From Vibrio hepatarius (lineage in GTDB: Bacteria > Pseudomonadota > Gammaproteobacteria > Enterobacterales > Vibrionaceae), in assembly GCF_011806575.1 (NCBI RefSeq), contig NZ_JAATOO010000026.1, forward strand, positions 1-58,868: a stretch of 58,868 nt of DNA, written 5' to 3'. A model generated the notes under the pieces. It had not been told where the DNA came from. It did not search any database and saw only the letters and a list, made by a program, of their open reading frames with translations. Positions within the stretch are counted from its first letter, which is position 1. Each line of letters opens with the position of its first letter. A program made the position numbers and the translations under genes. Positions 35,303 through 44,436 of this stretch are shown in pieces.

Positions 35303-35797
35303 ATGTCTCAAACTAACGAAGTAGAAGTAAGAAAAGACCAGTCTAACGACGAAGTGCTTCAGTGGGTGACGTTCCAGCTAGAAGAGGAAACCTACGGTAT
35401 CAATGTAATGCAGGTACGTGAAGTCTTGCGTTACACAGAGATCGCTCCAGTCCCAGGTGCTCCTGACTATGTACTAGGTATCATCAATCTGCGTGGTAAC
35501 GTTGTAACCGTTATTGATACACGTTCACGCTTTGGTTTGGTTGAAGGTGAGATCACCGACAACACGCGTATCATCGTAATCGAATCTGAGCACCAAGTGA
35601 TCGGTATTTTGGTCGATAGTGTGGCTGAAGTGGTTTACCTACGTTCTTCTGAAATCGATACAACGCCAAGTGTGGGTACGGATGAGAGTGCTAAGTTCAT
35701 TCAAGGTGTAAGCAACCGCGACGGCAAACTGCTTATCCTTGTCGATTTGAACAAGCTACTGACAGACGAAGAATGGGATGAGATGGCTCATCTATAA
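35303..35797 (+). CDS. cheW: Chemotaxis coupling protein CheW
   Basis: CheW links receptors to CheA. The 164-residue protein is a single CheW domain (VTFQLEEETYGINVMQVREV, PDYVLGIINLRGNVVTVID, GILVDSVAEVVYL in pieces). Its stop codon overlaps the next start (TAATG at 35795-35799), so the downstream DUF2802 gene is translationally coupled to it. Confidence 0.96.
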   Translation: MSQTNEVEVRKDQSNDEVLQWVTFQLEEETYGINVMQVREVLRYTEIAPVPGAPDYVLGIINLRGNVVTVIDTRSRFGLVEGEITDNTRIIVIESEHQVIGILVDSVAEVVYLRSSEIDTTPSVGTDESAKFIQGVSNRDGKLLILVDLNKLLTDEEWDEMAHL

Positions 35798-36288
35798 TGG
35801 ATTTCGCTTGGATTGTTAATGACCCGGTATTAGCTGGGTCTTTGGCTGCTGTAGTTGTACTTGTACTGTTCGTTTTTATGCGAATGAAGCGCAGTCAAAC
35901 GCGAGCGTTCGAACACGCTCGTCAACAAAACCGCAAGTTAGATAAAGAACTGCAAAAAGCGAACAAGCAATTGCTTGAAGTTCGTTCGGTTGTGGTTGGG
36001 TTGGGTCAAAGAGTCAGTGAACAACAGGACATCATCCAGCACCTTAATGAACGAATCACCGAGCTTGAGCAAGAAGACAGCGACGGTCGCTTGTATTCTC
36101 GAGCGAGTAAAATGGTTCAGTTGGGCGCGGATATCAATGAGTTGATTGAAGAGTGTGAATTGCCTAAAGCAGAAGCCGAACTGATGATGTCGCTGCAGAA
36201 GAAGATCGCTGGAAAAGAGAAAGTCCCGCCGATGGAGAGTAACCCAGAGCGGCAAAGAGCTCTCGCCCGTCAGAGACGTGCAAGATAA
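35797..36288 (+). CDS. DUF2802 membrane coiled-coil protein, last gene of the chemotaxis operon
   Basis: The 163-residue protein has one N-terminal membrane helix (about residues 10-30), a basic stretch, a long coiled coil (about 40-95, QNRKLDKELQKANKQL onwards) and a conserved C-terminal helix region (MVQLGADINELIEECELPKAEAELM in part). Homologues sit at the end of che operons in Vibrio and relatives. No function is established. One-base overlap with cheW and the shared terminator argue for a role in chemotaxis or array placement. Confidence 0.8.
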   Translation: MDFAWIVNDPVLAGSLAAVVVLVLFVFMRMKRSQTRAFEHARQQNRKLDKELQKANKQLLEVRSVVVGLGQRVSEQQDIIQHLNERITELEQEDSDGRLYSRASKMVQLGADINELIEECELPKAEAELMMSLQKKIAGKEKVPPMESNPERQRALARQRRAR

Positions 36289-36306
36289 CAACACAACGAT
36301 TAAAAG

Positions 36307-36333
36307 AAAGGTGCTCTAGGGCACCTTTTTTAT
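36307..36333 (+). terminator. Terminator of the flagellar/chemotaxis operon
   Basis: AAAGGTGC/GCACCTTT with a six-base loop is followed by TTTTTT. Confidence 0.9.
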
Positions 36334-36487
36334 TTCTGAATGTAACCATTTAGGGGTAGATGAGTTTCTATATGCATAATTGTTAACAGATTCTTACTCA
36401 GTTTCGTGATTCGTATAGGTCTAATGCTGTGTTGTGCTTAACAGGCTGTGGTAATATAGCGACTCAAAATTTTAGTAGTGACAGCAC

Positions 36488-37108
36488 ATGTTAGAAGTAT
36501 CCCAGCTTACCGCCATTAGAGATGAAAGAATTTTATTTGAATCCCTTTCTTTTACTATAGATACCGGAGAGTTAGTACAGATTGAAGGTCGCAACGGCAC
36601 AGGTAAAACGACCTTACTACGTATCGTGACAGGGCTGGGCGACCGTGATAATGGCGAGATATTTTGGAATGGCGAAAATATCGAATCTAACCGTGATGTG
36701 TACCACGAAGACTTACTGTTTCTTGGCCATAGCACTGGTGTGAAGCGAGAGCTAACAGCATATGAAAACCTACGCTTCTACCTCAACATCCATTCAAAAA
36801 CACCGGTAAGCAAAGAACAGATCTACAACGCACTAACGAAAGTAGGTCTCGCGGGAAGGGAAGATGTCCCTGTCGCACAGCTTTCTGCAGGTCAGCAACG
36901 CCGCGTGGCATTAGCGCGCTTGTGGTTGAGTCAGCATAAACTGTGGATTTTGGACGAGCCTTTAACCGCTATAGATAAACAAGGCGTAAAGGTGCTGGAG
37001 TCACTATTTTTGAACCATGCGGAGCAGGGTGGCATTGTGGTGCTAACCACTCACCAAGATATGTTTACCGATAACCCTAAACTTAGAAAAATCAAACTGG
37101 GTGATTAA
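36488..37108 (+). CDS. ccmA: Haem exporter ATP-binding protein CcmA
   Basis: CcmA is the ATPase of CcmABCD, which releases haem-loaded CcmE in cytochrome c maturation. The 206-residue protein has Walker A GRNGTGKTT (34-42), signature LSAGQQRRVALARL and Walker B LWILDEPLTAID. It opens the nine-gene ccm operon; the next start is two bases beyond its stop. Confidence 0.96.
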   Translation: MLEVSQLTAIRDERILFESLSFTIDTGELVQIEGRNGTGKTTLLRIVTGLGDRDNGEIFWNGENIESNRDVYHEDLLFLGHSTGVKRELTAYENLRFYLNIHSKTPVSKEQIYNALTKVGLAGREDVPVAQLSAGQQRRVALARLWLSQHKLWILDEPLTAIDKQGVKVLESLFLNHAEQGGIVVLTTHQDMFTDNPKLRKIKLGD

Positions 37109-37110
37109 TC

Positions 37111-37779
37111 ATGTTAGCGACTATGAATAGTATTGTGCGCCGCGAACTTTTAATCGCTTTTCGCCGTCAAGCTGATGTTTTTAACCCACTGTGGTTTTTT
37201 ATCATCGTTATTACCTTATTTCCTCTTAGTATTGGTCCTGAGCCGAACTTATTAGCGCGAATTGCCGCTGGTATCGTCTGGGTGGCTGCGTTGCTTTCGG
37301 CATTGCTCTCTCTCGAACGACTATTTCGTGATGATTTTCAAGACGGTTCGTTGGAACAAATGATGCTTATGCCTGTCCCATTACCGATTGTTGTGATCTC
37401 CAAAGTGATCGCCCACTGGGTACTGACAGGTTTGCCACTGATTTTAATTAGCCCATTGCTCGCGATTCTACTCTCTTTGGATTTCAACACTTGGTTGGCG
37501 GTTGTGCTGACTTTGCTGGTTGGTACACCGACGTTGAGTTTTATCGGAGCCATTGGTGTCGCGCTAACCGTTGGGTTGCAAAAAGGTGGGGTACTGCTGA
37601 GTTTGCTAGTACTGCCGCTGTATATTCCGATTTTGATTTTTGCGACCTCAGCAATTGACGCCGCATCACTCAGTGTTGCGTATAACGGTCAGTTAGCCAT
37701 TTTAGGTGCAATGTTTATGGGAGCATTTACCTTAACGCCGTTTGCAATTAGTGCCGCGCTGCGTGTAAGCGTGAATTAG
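37111..37779 (+). CDS. ccmB: Haem exporter permease CcmB
   Basis: The 222-residue protein has six membrane helices and the CcmB signature FNPLWFFIIVITLFPLSIGPEP (given in part: NPLWFFIIVITLF). It partners CcmA. It begins almost directly after ccmA; a 103-base gap before ccmC is the longest in the operon. Confidence 0.95.
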   Translation: MLATMNSIVRRELLIAFRRQADVFNPLWFFIIVITLFPLSIGPEPNLLARIAAGIVWVAALLSALLSLERLFRDDFQDGSLEQMMLMPVPLPIVVISKVIAHWVLTGLPLILISPLLAILLSLDFNTWLAVVLTLLVGTPTLSFIGAIGVALTVGLQKGGVLLSLLVLPLYIPILIFATSAIDAASLSVAYNGQLAILGAMFMGAFTLTPFAISAALRVSVN

Positions 37780-37882
37780 TTGTTTTCGATCAAGCACGAA
37801 ATTTTCCCGTTATATAAATTACAAATAAAAATTGTCACTGCGATTTGAGTGACACAAAACTGAAGTAAGAGTGAGAATAAAC

Positions 37883-38635
37883 ATGTGGAAGTGGCTCCAT
37901 CCTTATGCCAAGCCTGAAACCACTTATCAGTTGTGTGGTAAGTTGCTGCCTTGGTTTTCCATTTTAGCCCTATTGTGCCTATCGATCGGTACGGTTCTCG
38001 GCTTAGCGTTTGCTCCGGCGGATTACCAACAAGGCGATAGTTTCCGAATTATCTACATTCATGTTCCAGCTGCAATCTGGTCGATGGGTGTCTACATGTC
38101 GATGGCGATTGCCGCATTTATCGGTATTGTGTGGCAAGTTCGCTTGTCAGACATGGCAGCATCGGCAATGGCTCCTATTGGCGCGGTTTACACCTTTATT
38201 GCTCTTTTAACTGGTGCTATCTGGGGCAAACCGATGTGGGGAACCTGGTGGGTTTGGGATGCACGCTTAACCTCAGAACTGATTCTTCTATTCCTTTACC
38301 TAGGTGTTATCGCGCTCTACCACGCGTTTGATGACCAAAAAACAGCCGCGAAAGCTGCGGGTATTTTGGCGATTGTCGGTGTGGTGAACTTACCGATTAT
38401 CCACTTCTCAGTAGAGTGGTGGAACACACTACACCAAGGTGCGACGATTACGAAATTTGAAAAACCATCTATTTCAAGCGACATGTTATGGCCGCTGCTC
38501 CTTAATATCTTCGGTTTCGCATTTTTCTTCGGCTCAGTGACCATGATTCGTTTACGTAACGAAATCCTGAACAAAGAGAGTCACCGTCCGTGGGTGATTA
38601 AACTTGCCGAAGCTAAATCTCAGAGAGGTAATTAA
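37883..38635 (+). CDS. ccmC: Haem-handling protein CcmC
   Basis: CcmC loads haem onto CcmE. The ATG at 37883 (MWKWLHPYAKPE) gives 250 residues with six helices, the tryptophan-rich WWD-type motif MWGTWWVWDARLTSEL and two periplasmic histidines expected as haem ligands (IHVPAA and IHFSVEWW regions). Confidence 0.96.
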   Translation: MWKWLHPYAKPETTYQLCGKLLPWFSILALLCLSIGTVLGLAFAPADYQQGDSFRIIYIHVPAAIWSMGVYMSMAIAAFIGIVWQVRLSDMAASAMAPIGAVYTFIALLTGAIWGKPMWGTWWVWDARLTSELILLFLYLGVIALYHAFDDQKTAAKAAGILAIVGVVNLPIIHFSVEWWNTLHQGATITKFEKPSISSDMLWPLLLNIFGFAFFFGSVTMIRLRNEILNKESHRPWVIKLAEAKSQRGN

Positions 38636-38638
38636 ATT

Positions 38639-38845
38639 ATGCATTTCGAATCTTTGAGTGATTTTTTTGCTATGGGCGGATACGCAGGTTATGTGTGGAG
38701 CGCCTTTGGTATTACGTTTTTGTCAATGCTGATCCTTTTGTTTGTTAGCGTACGCCGCGGCGACGCGCTGTTAAAAGAAGTTCAGTCAAAAATTGACCGA
38801 CAAGCCCGCATTGAAGCAGCTAAGAATTTGGAGAACACACTATGA
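38639..38845 (+). CDS. ccmD: CcmD small membrane protein
   Basis: The 68-residue protein has one membrane helix (about 20-40) preceded by the conserved MGGYAGYVWSAFG. CcmD stabilises the CcmABCE complex. It overlaps ccmE by four bases (ATGA). Confidence 0.93.
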   Translation: MHFESLSDFFAMGGYAGYVWSAFGITFLSMLILLFVSVRRGDALLKEVQSKIDRQARIEAAKNLENTL

Positions 38846-39327
38846 ACCCAAGACGTAAAAAGAGGCTCGGCATTGTTCTTGCGATCTTTATTGGTATTGG
38901 TGCCACTATCGGCCTAATGCTTTACGCTCTGAACCAAAATATGGACCTGTTTTACACACCGACCGAGTTGGTCAATGGTAAACCAGACGGAACCAAACCA
39001 GAAGTTGGCCAGCGTCTTCGTATCGGCGGTATGGTTGTTGAAGGTTCTGTAAAGCGTGACCCTGAATCGCTACGCGTTTCATTCGATCTGCATGATGTCG
39101 GCCCGAAAGTGACGATCGTTTACGACGGTATTCTTCCGGATCTATTCCGCGAAGGGCAGGGGATTGTGGCTCAAGGTGTTCTTTTAGATTCAACAACGGT
39201 TGAAGCGTTTGAAGTACTGGCTAAGCACGACGAAGAATATATGCCGCCAGAAATCGCAGAAGCGATGAAGAAAACGCACGAACCGCTTCAATACTCTGAA
39301 CAACAAAAACAAGGAAGCGGTCAATGA
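38842..39327 (+). CDS. ccmE: Periplasmic haem chaperone CcmE
   Basis: CcmE binds haem covalently and hands it to the CcmF/H machine. The 161-residue protein has an N-terminal membrane anchor (about 9-29), an OB-fold body and the haem-binding H129 with Y133 in LAKHDEEYMPPE. It overlaps ccmD and ccmF by four bases each. Confidence 0.96.
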   Translation: MNPRRKKRLGIVLAIFIGIGATIGLMLYALNQNMDLFYTPTELVNGKPDGTKPEVGQRLRIGGMVVEGSVKRDPESLRVSFDLHDVGPKVTIVYDGILPDLFREGQGIVAQGVLLDSTTVEAFEVLAKHDEEYMPPEIAEAMKKTHEPLQYSEQQKQGSGQ

Positions 39328-41282
39328 TTGCTGAAATTGGTCATTTCGCTCTGATCGTCTCTTTGGCGATGGCAGTATTACTGAGTGTGCTGCCGTTGGT
39401 CGGCGCATCTCGAAATAACACGATGTTGATGAACACCGCAAGACCGCTGTCTTGGGGCATGTTCCTATTACTTTTATTCTCTTTTGGCGCTCTGCTTTGG
39501 GCGTTTTATACCAACGATTTTACCCTTAACTATGTGGCAACCAACTCAAACAGCCAGTTGCCATGGTATTATCGCTTAACTGCGGTATGGGGGGCGCACG
39601 AAGGTTCGTTGTTGCTTTGGGTTTTAATCCAAGCGGCGTGGACTATCGCAGTCGCAACGTTTAGCCGTGGTATGCCACAAGAATCTGTCGCTCGTGTACT
39701 TGCAGTCATGGGTATGATCAGCGTTGGCTTCTTACTATTTATCATCGTCACGTCAAACCCATTCTTACGAACCTTGCCGTTCTTCCCAGTGGATGGTCGT
39801 GACCTTAATCCACTATTGCAAGACCCGGGTCTTATCATTCACCCACCAATGCTGTACATGGGCTACGTTGGCTTCTCAGTTGCGTTCTCGTTTGCGATTG
39901 CTTCACTGATGACAGGCCGTTTGGATACAGCATGGGCGCGTTGGTCTCGTCCGTGGACAACCGCAGCGTGGTTGTTCTTGACGCTGGGTATCGCACTAGG
40001 CTCTTGGTGGGCCTACTACGAATTAGGCTGGGGTGGCTGGTGGTTCTGGGATCCAGTAGAAAACGCGTCCTTTATGCCTTGGCTAGCGGGTACAGCGCTG
40101 ATGCACTCACTCGCGGTAACCGAAAAACGCGGTACGTTTAAAGCGTGGACGGTGCTACTGGCGATTTCTGCTTTCTCGCTCAGCTTACTAGGTACCTTCC
40201 TTGTTCGTTCAGGTATTTTGGTATCGGTACACGCGTTCGCTTCTGACCCTGCGCGCGGTATGTTTATCCTCGGCTTCTTAGTGTTTGTCATCGGCGGTTC
40301 ATTATTGCTGTTTGCACTAAAAGGTGCCTCGGTACGAGTACGTGGCAATTTTGACCTCGTATCACGTGAAAACGCATTACTAGCAAACAACGTTCTACTG
40401 ATTGCGGCGTTAGTCGTGGTGTTAGTGGGTACTCTGTTGCCATTGGTGCATAAACAAATCGGCTTAGGCTCGGTATCTATCGGTGCACCGTTCTTCGATA
40501 TGTTGTTTGCCTGGTTGATGATTCCATTCTCATTCTTACTGGGTATTGGTCCTCTGATCCGTTGGAAGCGCGACAATCTATCGGGTTTATTAAAGCCAAT
40601 GCTAATTTCAGGTGTGGCTTCGTTTGCGCTTGCAGGTGTGTTCGTAACCTTGTTCTCCGAGTTCTTCCAGTTTATGGCGTACATCGGTTGGGTAATGGCG
40701 CTGTGGATCATCTTTATGCATGGCTTCGAGCTTCACGAACGTGCGACGCATCGTCACAGCTTCTTCGAAGGTGTTAAGAAACTTCAACGTAGTCACTGGG
40801 CGATGATGTTAGGCCATATTGGTCTGGCAGTTTCGGTGATCGGTATTGCGATGGTGCAGAACTACAGCATCGAGCGCGATGTGCGTCTGGCACCAGGTGA
40901 GCATTACCAAATCCAAGGCTACGATTTCTACTTTAAAGGTCTGCGTGACAAAGATGGCCCGAACTACGACGGTTACATCGCTGACTTTGAAATTAAGCGC
41001 GATGGTCAGTATGTCAATACGCTTCATGCCGAAAAACGTTTCTACCGCACCGCGCGTTCAATGATGACCGAAGCGGCAATCGACCGTGGCGTAACCCGTG
41101 ACCTATACATCGCGATGGGTGAACGTTTAGAAGACAATAAGTCGTGGGCCGTTCGTATTTACTACAAACCATTCGTTCGTTGGATTTGGGCGGGTGCGTT
41201 ACTTATGTCGCTTGGCGGTGCTATCGCGATCAGCGATAAACGTTACCGCTTTAGAAAAAGCGCGAAGAAGCAGGAGGCATAA
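39324..41282 (+). CDS. ccmF: Cytochrome c haem lyase subunit CcmF
   Basis: CcmF ligates haem to apocytochrome c. The 652-residue protein has about 15 helices, the WWD motif GWGGWWFWDPVENASFMPW and conserved periplasmic histidines. It overlaps ccmE by four bases and ccmG by one. Confidence 0.97.
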   Translation: MIAEIGHFALIVSLAMAVLLSVLPLVGASRNNTMLMNTARPLSWGMFLLLLFSFGALLWAFYTNDFTLNYVATNSNSQLPWYYRLTAVWGAHEGSLLLWVLIQAAWTIAVATFSRGMPQESVARVLAVMGMISVGFLLFIIVTSNPFLRTLPFFPVDGRDLNPLLQDPGLIIHPPMLYMGYVGFSVAFSFAIASLMTGRLDTAWARWSRPWTTAAWLFLTLGIALGSWWAYYELGWGGWWFWDPVENASFMPWLAGTALMHSLAVTEKRGTFKAWTVLLAISAFSLSLLGTFLVRSGILVSVHAFASDPARGMFILGFLVFVIGGSLLLFALKGASVRVRGNFDLVSRENALLANNVLLIAALVVVLVGTLLPLVHKQIGLGSVSIGAPFFDMLFAWLMIPFSFLLGIGPLIRWKRDNLSGLLKPMLISGVASFALAGVFVTLFSEFFQFMAYIGWVMALWIIFMHGFELHERATHRHSFFEGVKKLQRSHWAMMLGHIGLAVSVIGIAMVQNYSIERDVRLAPGEHYQIQGYDFYFKGLRDKDGPNYDGYIADFEIKRDGQYVNTLHAEKRFYRTARSMMTEAAIDRGVTRDLYIAMGERLEDNKSWAVRIYYKPFVRWIWAGALLMSLGGAIAISDKRYRFRKSAKKQEA

Positions 41283-41836
41283 TGAATAAGAAGTATCTAT
41301 TTATTCCGCTGGTTGCATTTTTAGGTTTGGTGGCGGTATTTGCCACCCAACTGATTAAAAACTCTCACGGTGACGATCCAACGAAACTTGAGTCGGTACT
41401 GGTGGGCAAGTCGGTACCAGAATTCCGTCTGGAAGATTTGGCTGAGCCAGGCAAGTTGTACGATCAGGCGATCTTTAAAGGTGAGCCACTACTGCTTAAT
41501 GTTTGGGCGACATGGTGCCCAACCTGTTATGCCGAACACCAATACCTTAACCAGCTTGCTGGCGAGGGCGTGAAGATCATCGGTATGAACTACAAGGATG
41601 ATCGTACTAAAGCGATTGGTTGGTTAAACGACCTTGGCAATCCGTATCTGATCAGTTTATTTGACGGCAATGGCATGCTTGGTTTGGATCTTGGTGTTTA
41701 CGGCGCGCCGGAAACCTTCTTGATTGACGCTAACGGTGTTATCCGTTACCGCCATGTTGGTGACGTAAATGACCGTAACTGGAATGAAACTCTTAAGCCG
41801 ATGTATGAGCAGCTTTTGGCGGAGGCGAAGTCATGA
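41282..41836 (+). CDS. ccmG: Thiol:disulfide oxidoreductase CcmG (DsbE)
   Basis: CcmG keeps the apocytochrome CXXCH cysteines reduced. The 184-residue protein has a membrane anchor (about 5-24) and a thioredoxin fold with C79-P-T-C82 in WATWCPTCYAEH, plus the cis-proline region GAPETFLID. It overlaps ccmH by four bases. Confidence 0.95.
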   Translation: MNKKYLFIPLVAFLGLVAVFATQLIKNSHGDDPTKLESVLVGKSVPEFRLEDLAEPGKLYDQAIFKGEPLLLNVWATWCPTCYAEHQYLNQLAGEGVKIIGMNYKDDRTKAIGWLNDLGNPYLISLFDGNGMLGLDLGVYGAPETFLIDANGVIRYRHVGDVNDRNWNETLKPMYEQLLAEAKS

Positions 41837-42312
41837 AGAAGTTAGTGTTAACTCTTTTTGCAGCTTTAACTCTGTCTATGGCAGCGCATGCGGCGATTCA
41901 GATCTATGAATTTGAAACTTTGGAGCAAGAGCAGCAGTTCAAAGAGCTTGGCAGTACGCTGCGTTGTCCTAAGTGTCAAAACAACACCATAGCGGATTCT
42001 AATGCGGAGCTTGCGGTCGATTTACGTCAGAAAGTGTATGAGATGACTAAAGAAGGTAAGTCTAAGCAAGAGATCATCGATTACATGACGGCGCGATACG
42101 GTAACTTCGTCACCTATAATCCTCCGTTTACTGCAGCGACTTCTATTCTGTGGCTAGGCCCACTGTTTGTCGTGGTGTTTGGTTTTGGCTTTATTGTGCT
42201 AAGAAGCCGCAGCAAAAAAGCAGTGGCTAAGTCGTCAGAAACTTGGGATGGTGACAAAGAAGCCCGCCTTAAAGAACTGCTAAATGAAAAGAATGATGGA
42301 GATAAGCAGTAA
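41833..42312 (+). CDS. ccmH: Cytochrome c maturation protein CcmH (thiol subunit)
   Basis: The 159-residue protein has a signal peptide (cut after AHA, residue 20), the LRCPKC redox motif (C45, C48) and one C-terminal helix (about 105-122). It corresponds only to the N-terminal domain of E. coli CcmH; the TPR half is encoded separately as ccmI, with which it overlaps by one base. Confidence 0.94.
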   Translation: MKKLVLTLFAALTLSMAAHAAIQIYEFETLEQEQQFKELGSTLRCPKCQNNTIADSNAELAVDLRQKVYEMTKEGKSKQEIIDYMTARYGNFVTYNPPFTAATSILWLGPLFVVVFGFGFIVLRSRSKKAVAKSSETWDGDKEARLKELLNEKNDGDKQ

Positions 42313-43529
42313 TGACATTATTTTGGATAGCCTCTGTCGTCCTTGTTGTTTTTAGCTGTATTTTGATCGCGTTACCTATCTACAGACAGAAGGTAAACAA
42401 TGACGAAGCGTTGCGTGATGAGCTAAACAAAGCGTTCTACAAAGACCGTTTATCTGAGCTGCAAGAAGAAGCAGAAGAAGGCTTGGTTGAAGACCAACAA
42501 GACCTGATTGAAGACCTGAAGCAATCGTTGCTTGATGATATTCCGGCTCAAAAAGACAATGCAAATGGTCGCTCAATTTCGCCAATGGCGGTACTAATCC
42601 CATCGGTTATCGTGGTGATTGTGTTGTCTTACGGTATGTACATGAAGTTTGGCGCCCACCAAGAAGTTCAAGAGTGGCAACAAGTCACGGCTAACTTACC
42701 GGCATTGTCGAAAAAACTGATGGCACCAGAGGGTGCGGCGTTGAGTGACGACGAAATGCGTGATCTGACTCTAGCGTTACGTACACGTCTACACTACCAG
42801 CCTGATGACTCTACTGGTTGGCTGTTACTTGGTCGTATTGCGTTGGCGAATCGTGACGTTGATACTGCAATTGGCTCGATGAAGAAAGCCTACGACCTAG
42901 AACCGAAAGACCCAGATGTCATGCTTGGGTTTGCGCAAGCATTGATGTTGTCTCAAGATGATGTGGAACAAGATCAAGCGCGACGCATTCTTGGTGAACT
43001 AGTGAAGGATGATTACGTTGATTTACGTGTTTTCTCACTGCTCGCGTTTGATGCATTTGAGCGTAAAGACTTCCCGGCGGCAATTCGCTACTGGAGCGTG
43101 ATGCAGCAAATGATCGGTCCGCAAGACAGTCGCTATGAAATGCTAAGTCGCAGTATTGAGAATGCGCAAAAGCAAATGGGACAGCAAGTAGGTACAGGTA
43201 AGTCGGTTTCAGTTGCTATTTCGGTGGCAGACAACGTTTCAGTAGACCCGAATGCCGCGCTGATTGTCTCTATTCACACTGCTGATGGTTCTCCAATGCC
43301 TGTAGCGGCGGCTCGATACCCAGTAGGTTCACTACCTCGTACGGTTGTGCTGGATGATGGCAATAGCATGATTGCAGAGCGTAAACTATCCTCACTAGAT
43401 ACGTTAATGGTACGCGTTCGAATCGACAGCGACGGAAATGTCGCAACCAAACAAGGGGACTGGTTTGGTGAGAGTGAAGCAGTTAAAATGGGCGAATCAG
43501 TTACTGTAGTTATTGATAAACAGTACTAA
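42312..43529 (+). CDS. ccmI: Cytochrome c maturation TPR protein CcmI
   Basis: CcmI holds apocytochrome c for haem ligation. The 405-residue protein has two N-terminal helices (about 3-22 and 95-113) around a charged cytosolic loop, then TPR repeats (TGWLLLGRIALANRDVDTAI in part) and a beta-rich C-terminal domain. It closes the ccm operon just before a strong terminator. Confidence 0.93.
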   Translation: MTLFWIASVVLVVFSCILIALPIYRQKVNNDEALRDELNKAFYKDRLSELQEEAEEGLVEDQQDLIEDLKQSLLDDIPAQKDNANGRSISPMAVLIPSVIVVIVLSYGMYMKFGAHQEVQEWQQVTANLPALSKKLMAPEGAALSDDEMRDLTLALRTRLHYQPDDSTGWLLLGRIALANRDVDTAIGSMKKAYDLEPKDPDVMLGFAQALMLSQDDVEQDQARRILGELVKDDYVDLRVFSLLAFDAFERKDFPAAIRYWSVMQQMIGPQDSRYEMLSRSIENAQKQMGQQVGTGKSVSVAISVADNVSVDPNAALIVSIHTADGSPMPVAAARYPVGSLPRTVVLDDGNSMIAERKLSSLDTLMVRVRIDSDGNVATKQGDWFGESEAVKMGESVTVVIDKQY

Positions 43530-43549
43530 AACCGCCAGTTGAATGAAAT

Positions 43550-43578
43550 AAGGCCGGTTCATGTGACCGGCCTTTTTT
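43550..43578 (+). terminator. Terminator of the ccm operon
   Basis: AAGGCCGGT/ACCGGCCTT with a 7-base loop is followed by TTTT. Confidence 0.9.
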
Positions 43579-43594
43579 ATGGAAAATAATAATT

Positions 43595-44374
43595 ATGATT
43601 AGGATAAAGTCGCGGATATGGCCTTTATTGTGTGCCGTACTCGTATTGTCAGGATGCGCTGGAACACCTCAAGAAAGTGACGAAACCGAATATAACGTTG
43701 AAGCTGAAAACGCTCATGTGAACGACCCCTTTGAAGGGTTCAACCGGACCATGTGGACAATCAACTACGATTATCTGGACCCTTATATTTTGCGCCCGGT
43801 GTCTTTAGCCTATGTTGGTTATGTACCGTCGCCACTGCGGAAAGGTATCGCGAATTTTCTCGGTAACTTAGATGAACCCTCGAGCATGATTAACAATTTG
43901 TTGATGGGTAATGGTGAAAAGGCGGTCGATCACTTTAACCGTTTTTGGATCAACAGTACCTTTGGCCTATTAGGTTTAATCGATATTGCCTCGGCTGCGG
44001 GCATTACTGACCATAATGAGAAAACCTTTGGCGATGCCGTCGGACATTATGGTGTCGGTAATGGACCATATGTAATGGTACCCGGTTATGGACCTTGGAC
44101 AGTACGAGAGACAGGAGACGTCGTTGACGGAATGTATGTGCCGTTGTCTTACCTGAACATTTGGGCAGGGCTAGGTAAATGGGCATTAGAAGGGTTAGAA
44201 AGCCGCGCAGCGGTCGTCTCGCAAGAAGCTATGCTACATAACTCTCCAGACCCATACGCACTGGTTAGAGAAGCGTACATCCAGCATCAAGACTTCAAAG
44301 CCGAAATTGAAGTTGAAGATCAATATGATGCCGAAGAAGAAGCATACTTGGACGAATACTTAGACGATTACTGA
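43595..44374 (+). CDS. mlaA: Outer-membrane lipid asymmetry lipoprotein MlaA (VacJ)
   Basis: MlaA removes misplaced phospholipids from the outer leaflet of the outer membrane and passes them to MlaC. The 259-residue protein has a lipoprotein signal with lipobox LSGC (C21) and family motifs DPFEGFNRTMW, GNGPYVMVPGYGPWTVRETG (in part) and an acidic tail. It stands alone between two terminators, beside two outer-membrane fatty-acid channels. Confidence 0.95.
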   Translation: MIRIKSRIWPLLCAVLVLSGCAGTPQESDETEYNVEAENAHVNDPFEGFNRTMWTINYDYLDPYILRPVSLAYVGYVPSPLRKGIANFLGNLDEPSSMINNLLMGNGEKAVDHFNRFWINSTFGLLGLIDIASAAGITDHNEKTFGDAVGHYGVGNGPYVMVPGYGPWTVRETGDVVDGMYVPLSYLNIWAGLGKWALEGLESRAAVVSQEAMLHNSPDPYALVREAYIQHQDFKAEIEVEDQYDAEEEAYLDEYLDDY

Positions 44375-44390
44375 TAAGTACCTAAAAAGA

Positions 44391-44420
44391 AAAGGCTTGG
44401 TATTAACCAAGCCTTTTTTG
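44391..44420 (+). terminator. Terminator between mlaA and a fadL paralogue (likely bidirectional)
   Basis: AAAGGCTTGGT/ACCAAGCCTTT around ATTA, with A and T tracts on both sides. Confidence 0.88.
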
Positions 44421-44436
44421 TCTCTATTAAACGAGA

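Noticed and set aside
40016..40711. 231-codon minus-strand frame opposite ccmF
   Set aside because: It overlaps a clear ccmF with the WWD motif; the antisense frame has no start context and no recognisable domain.
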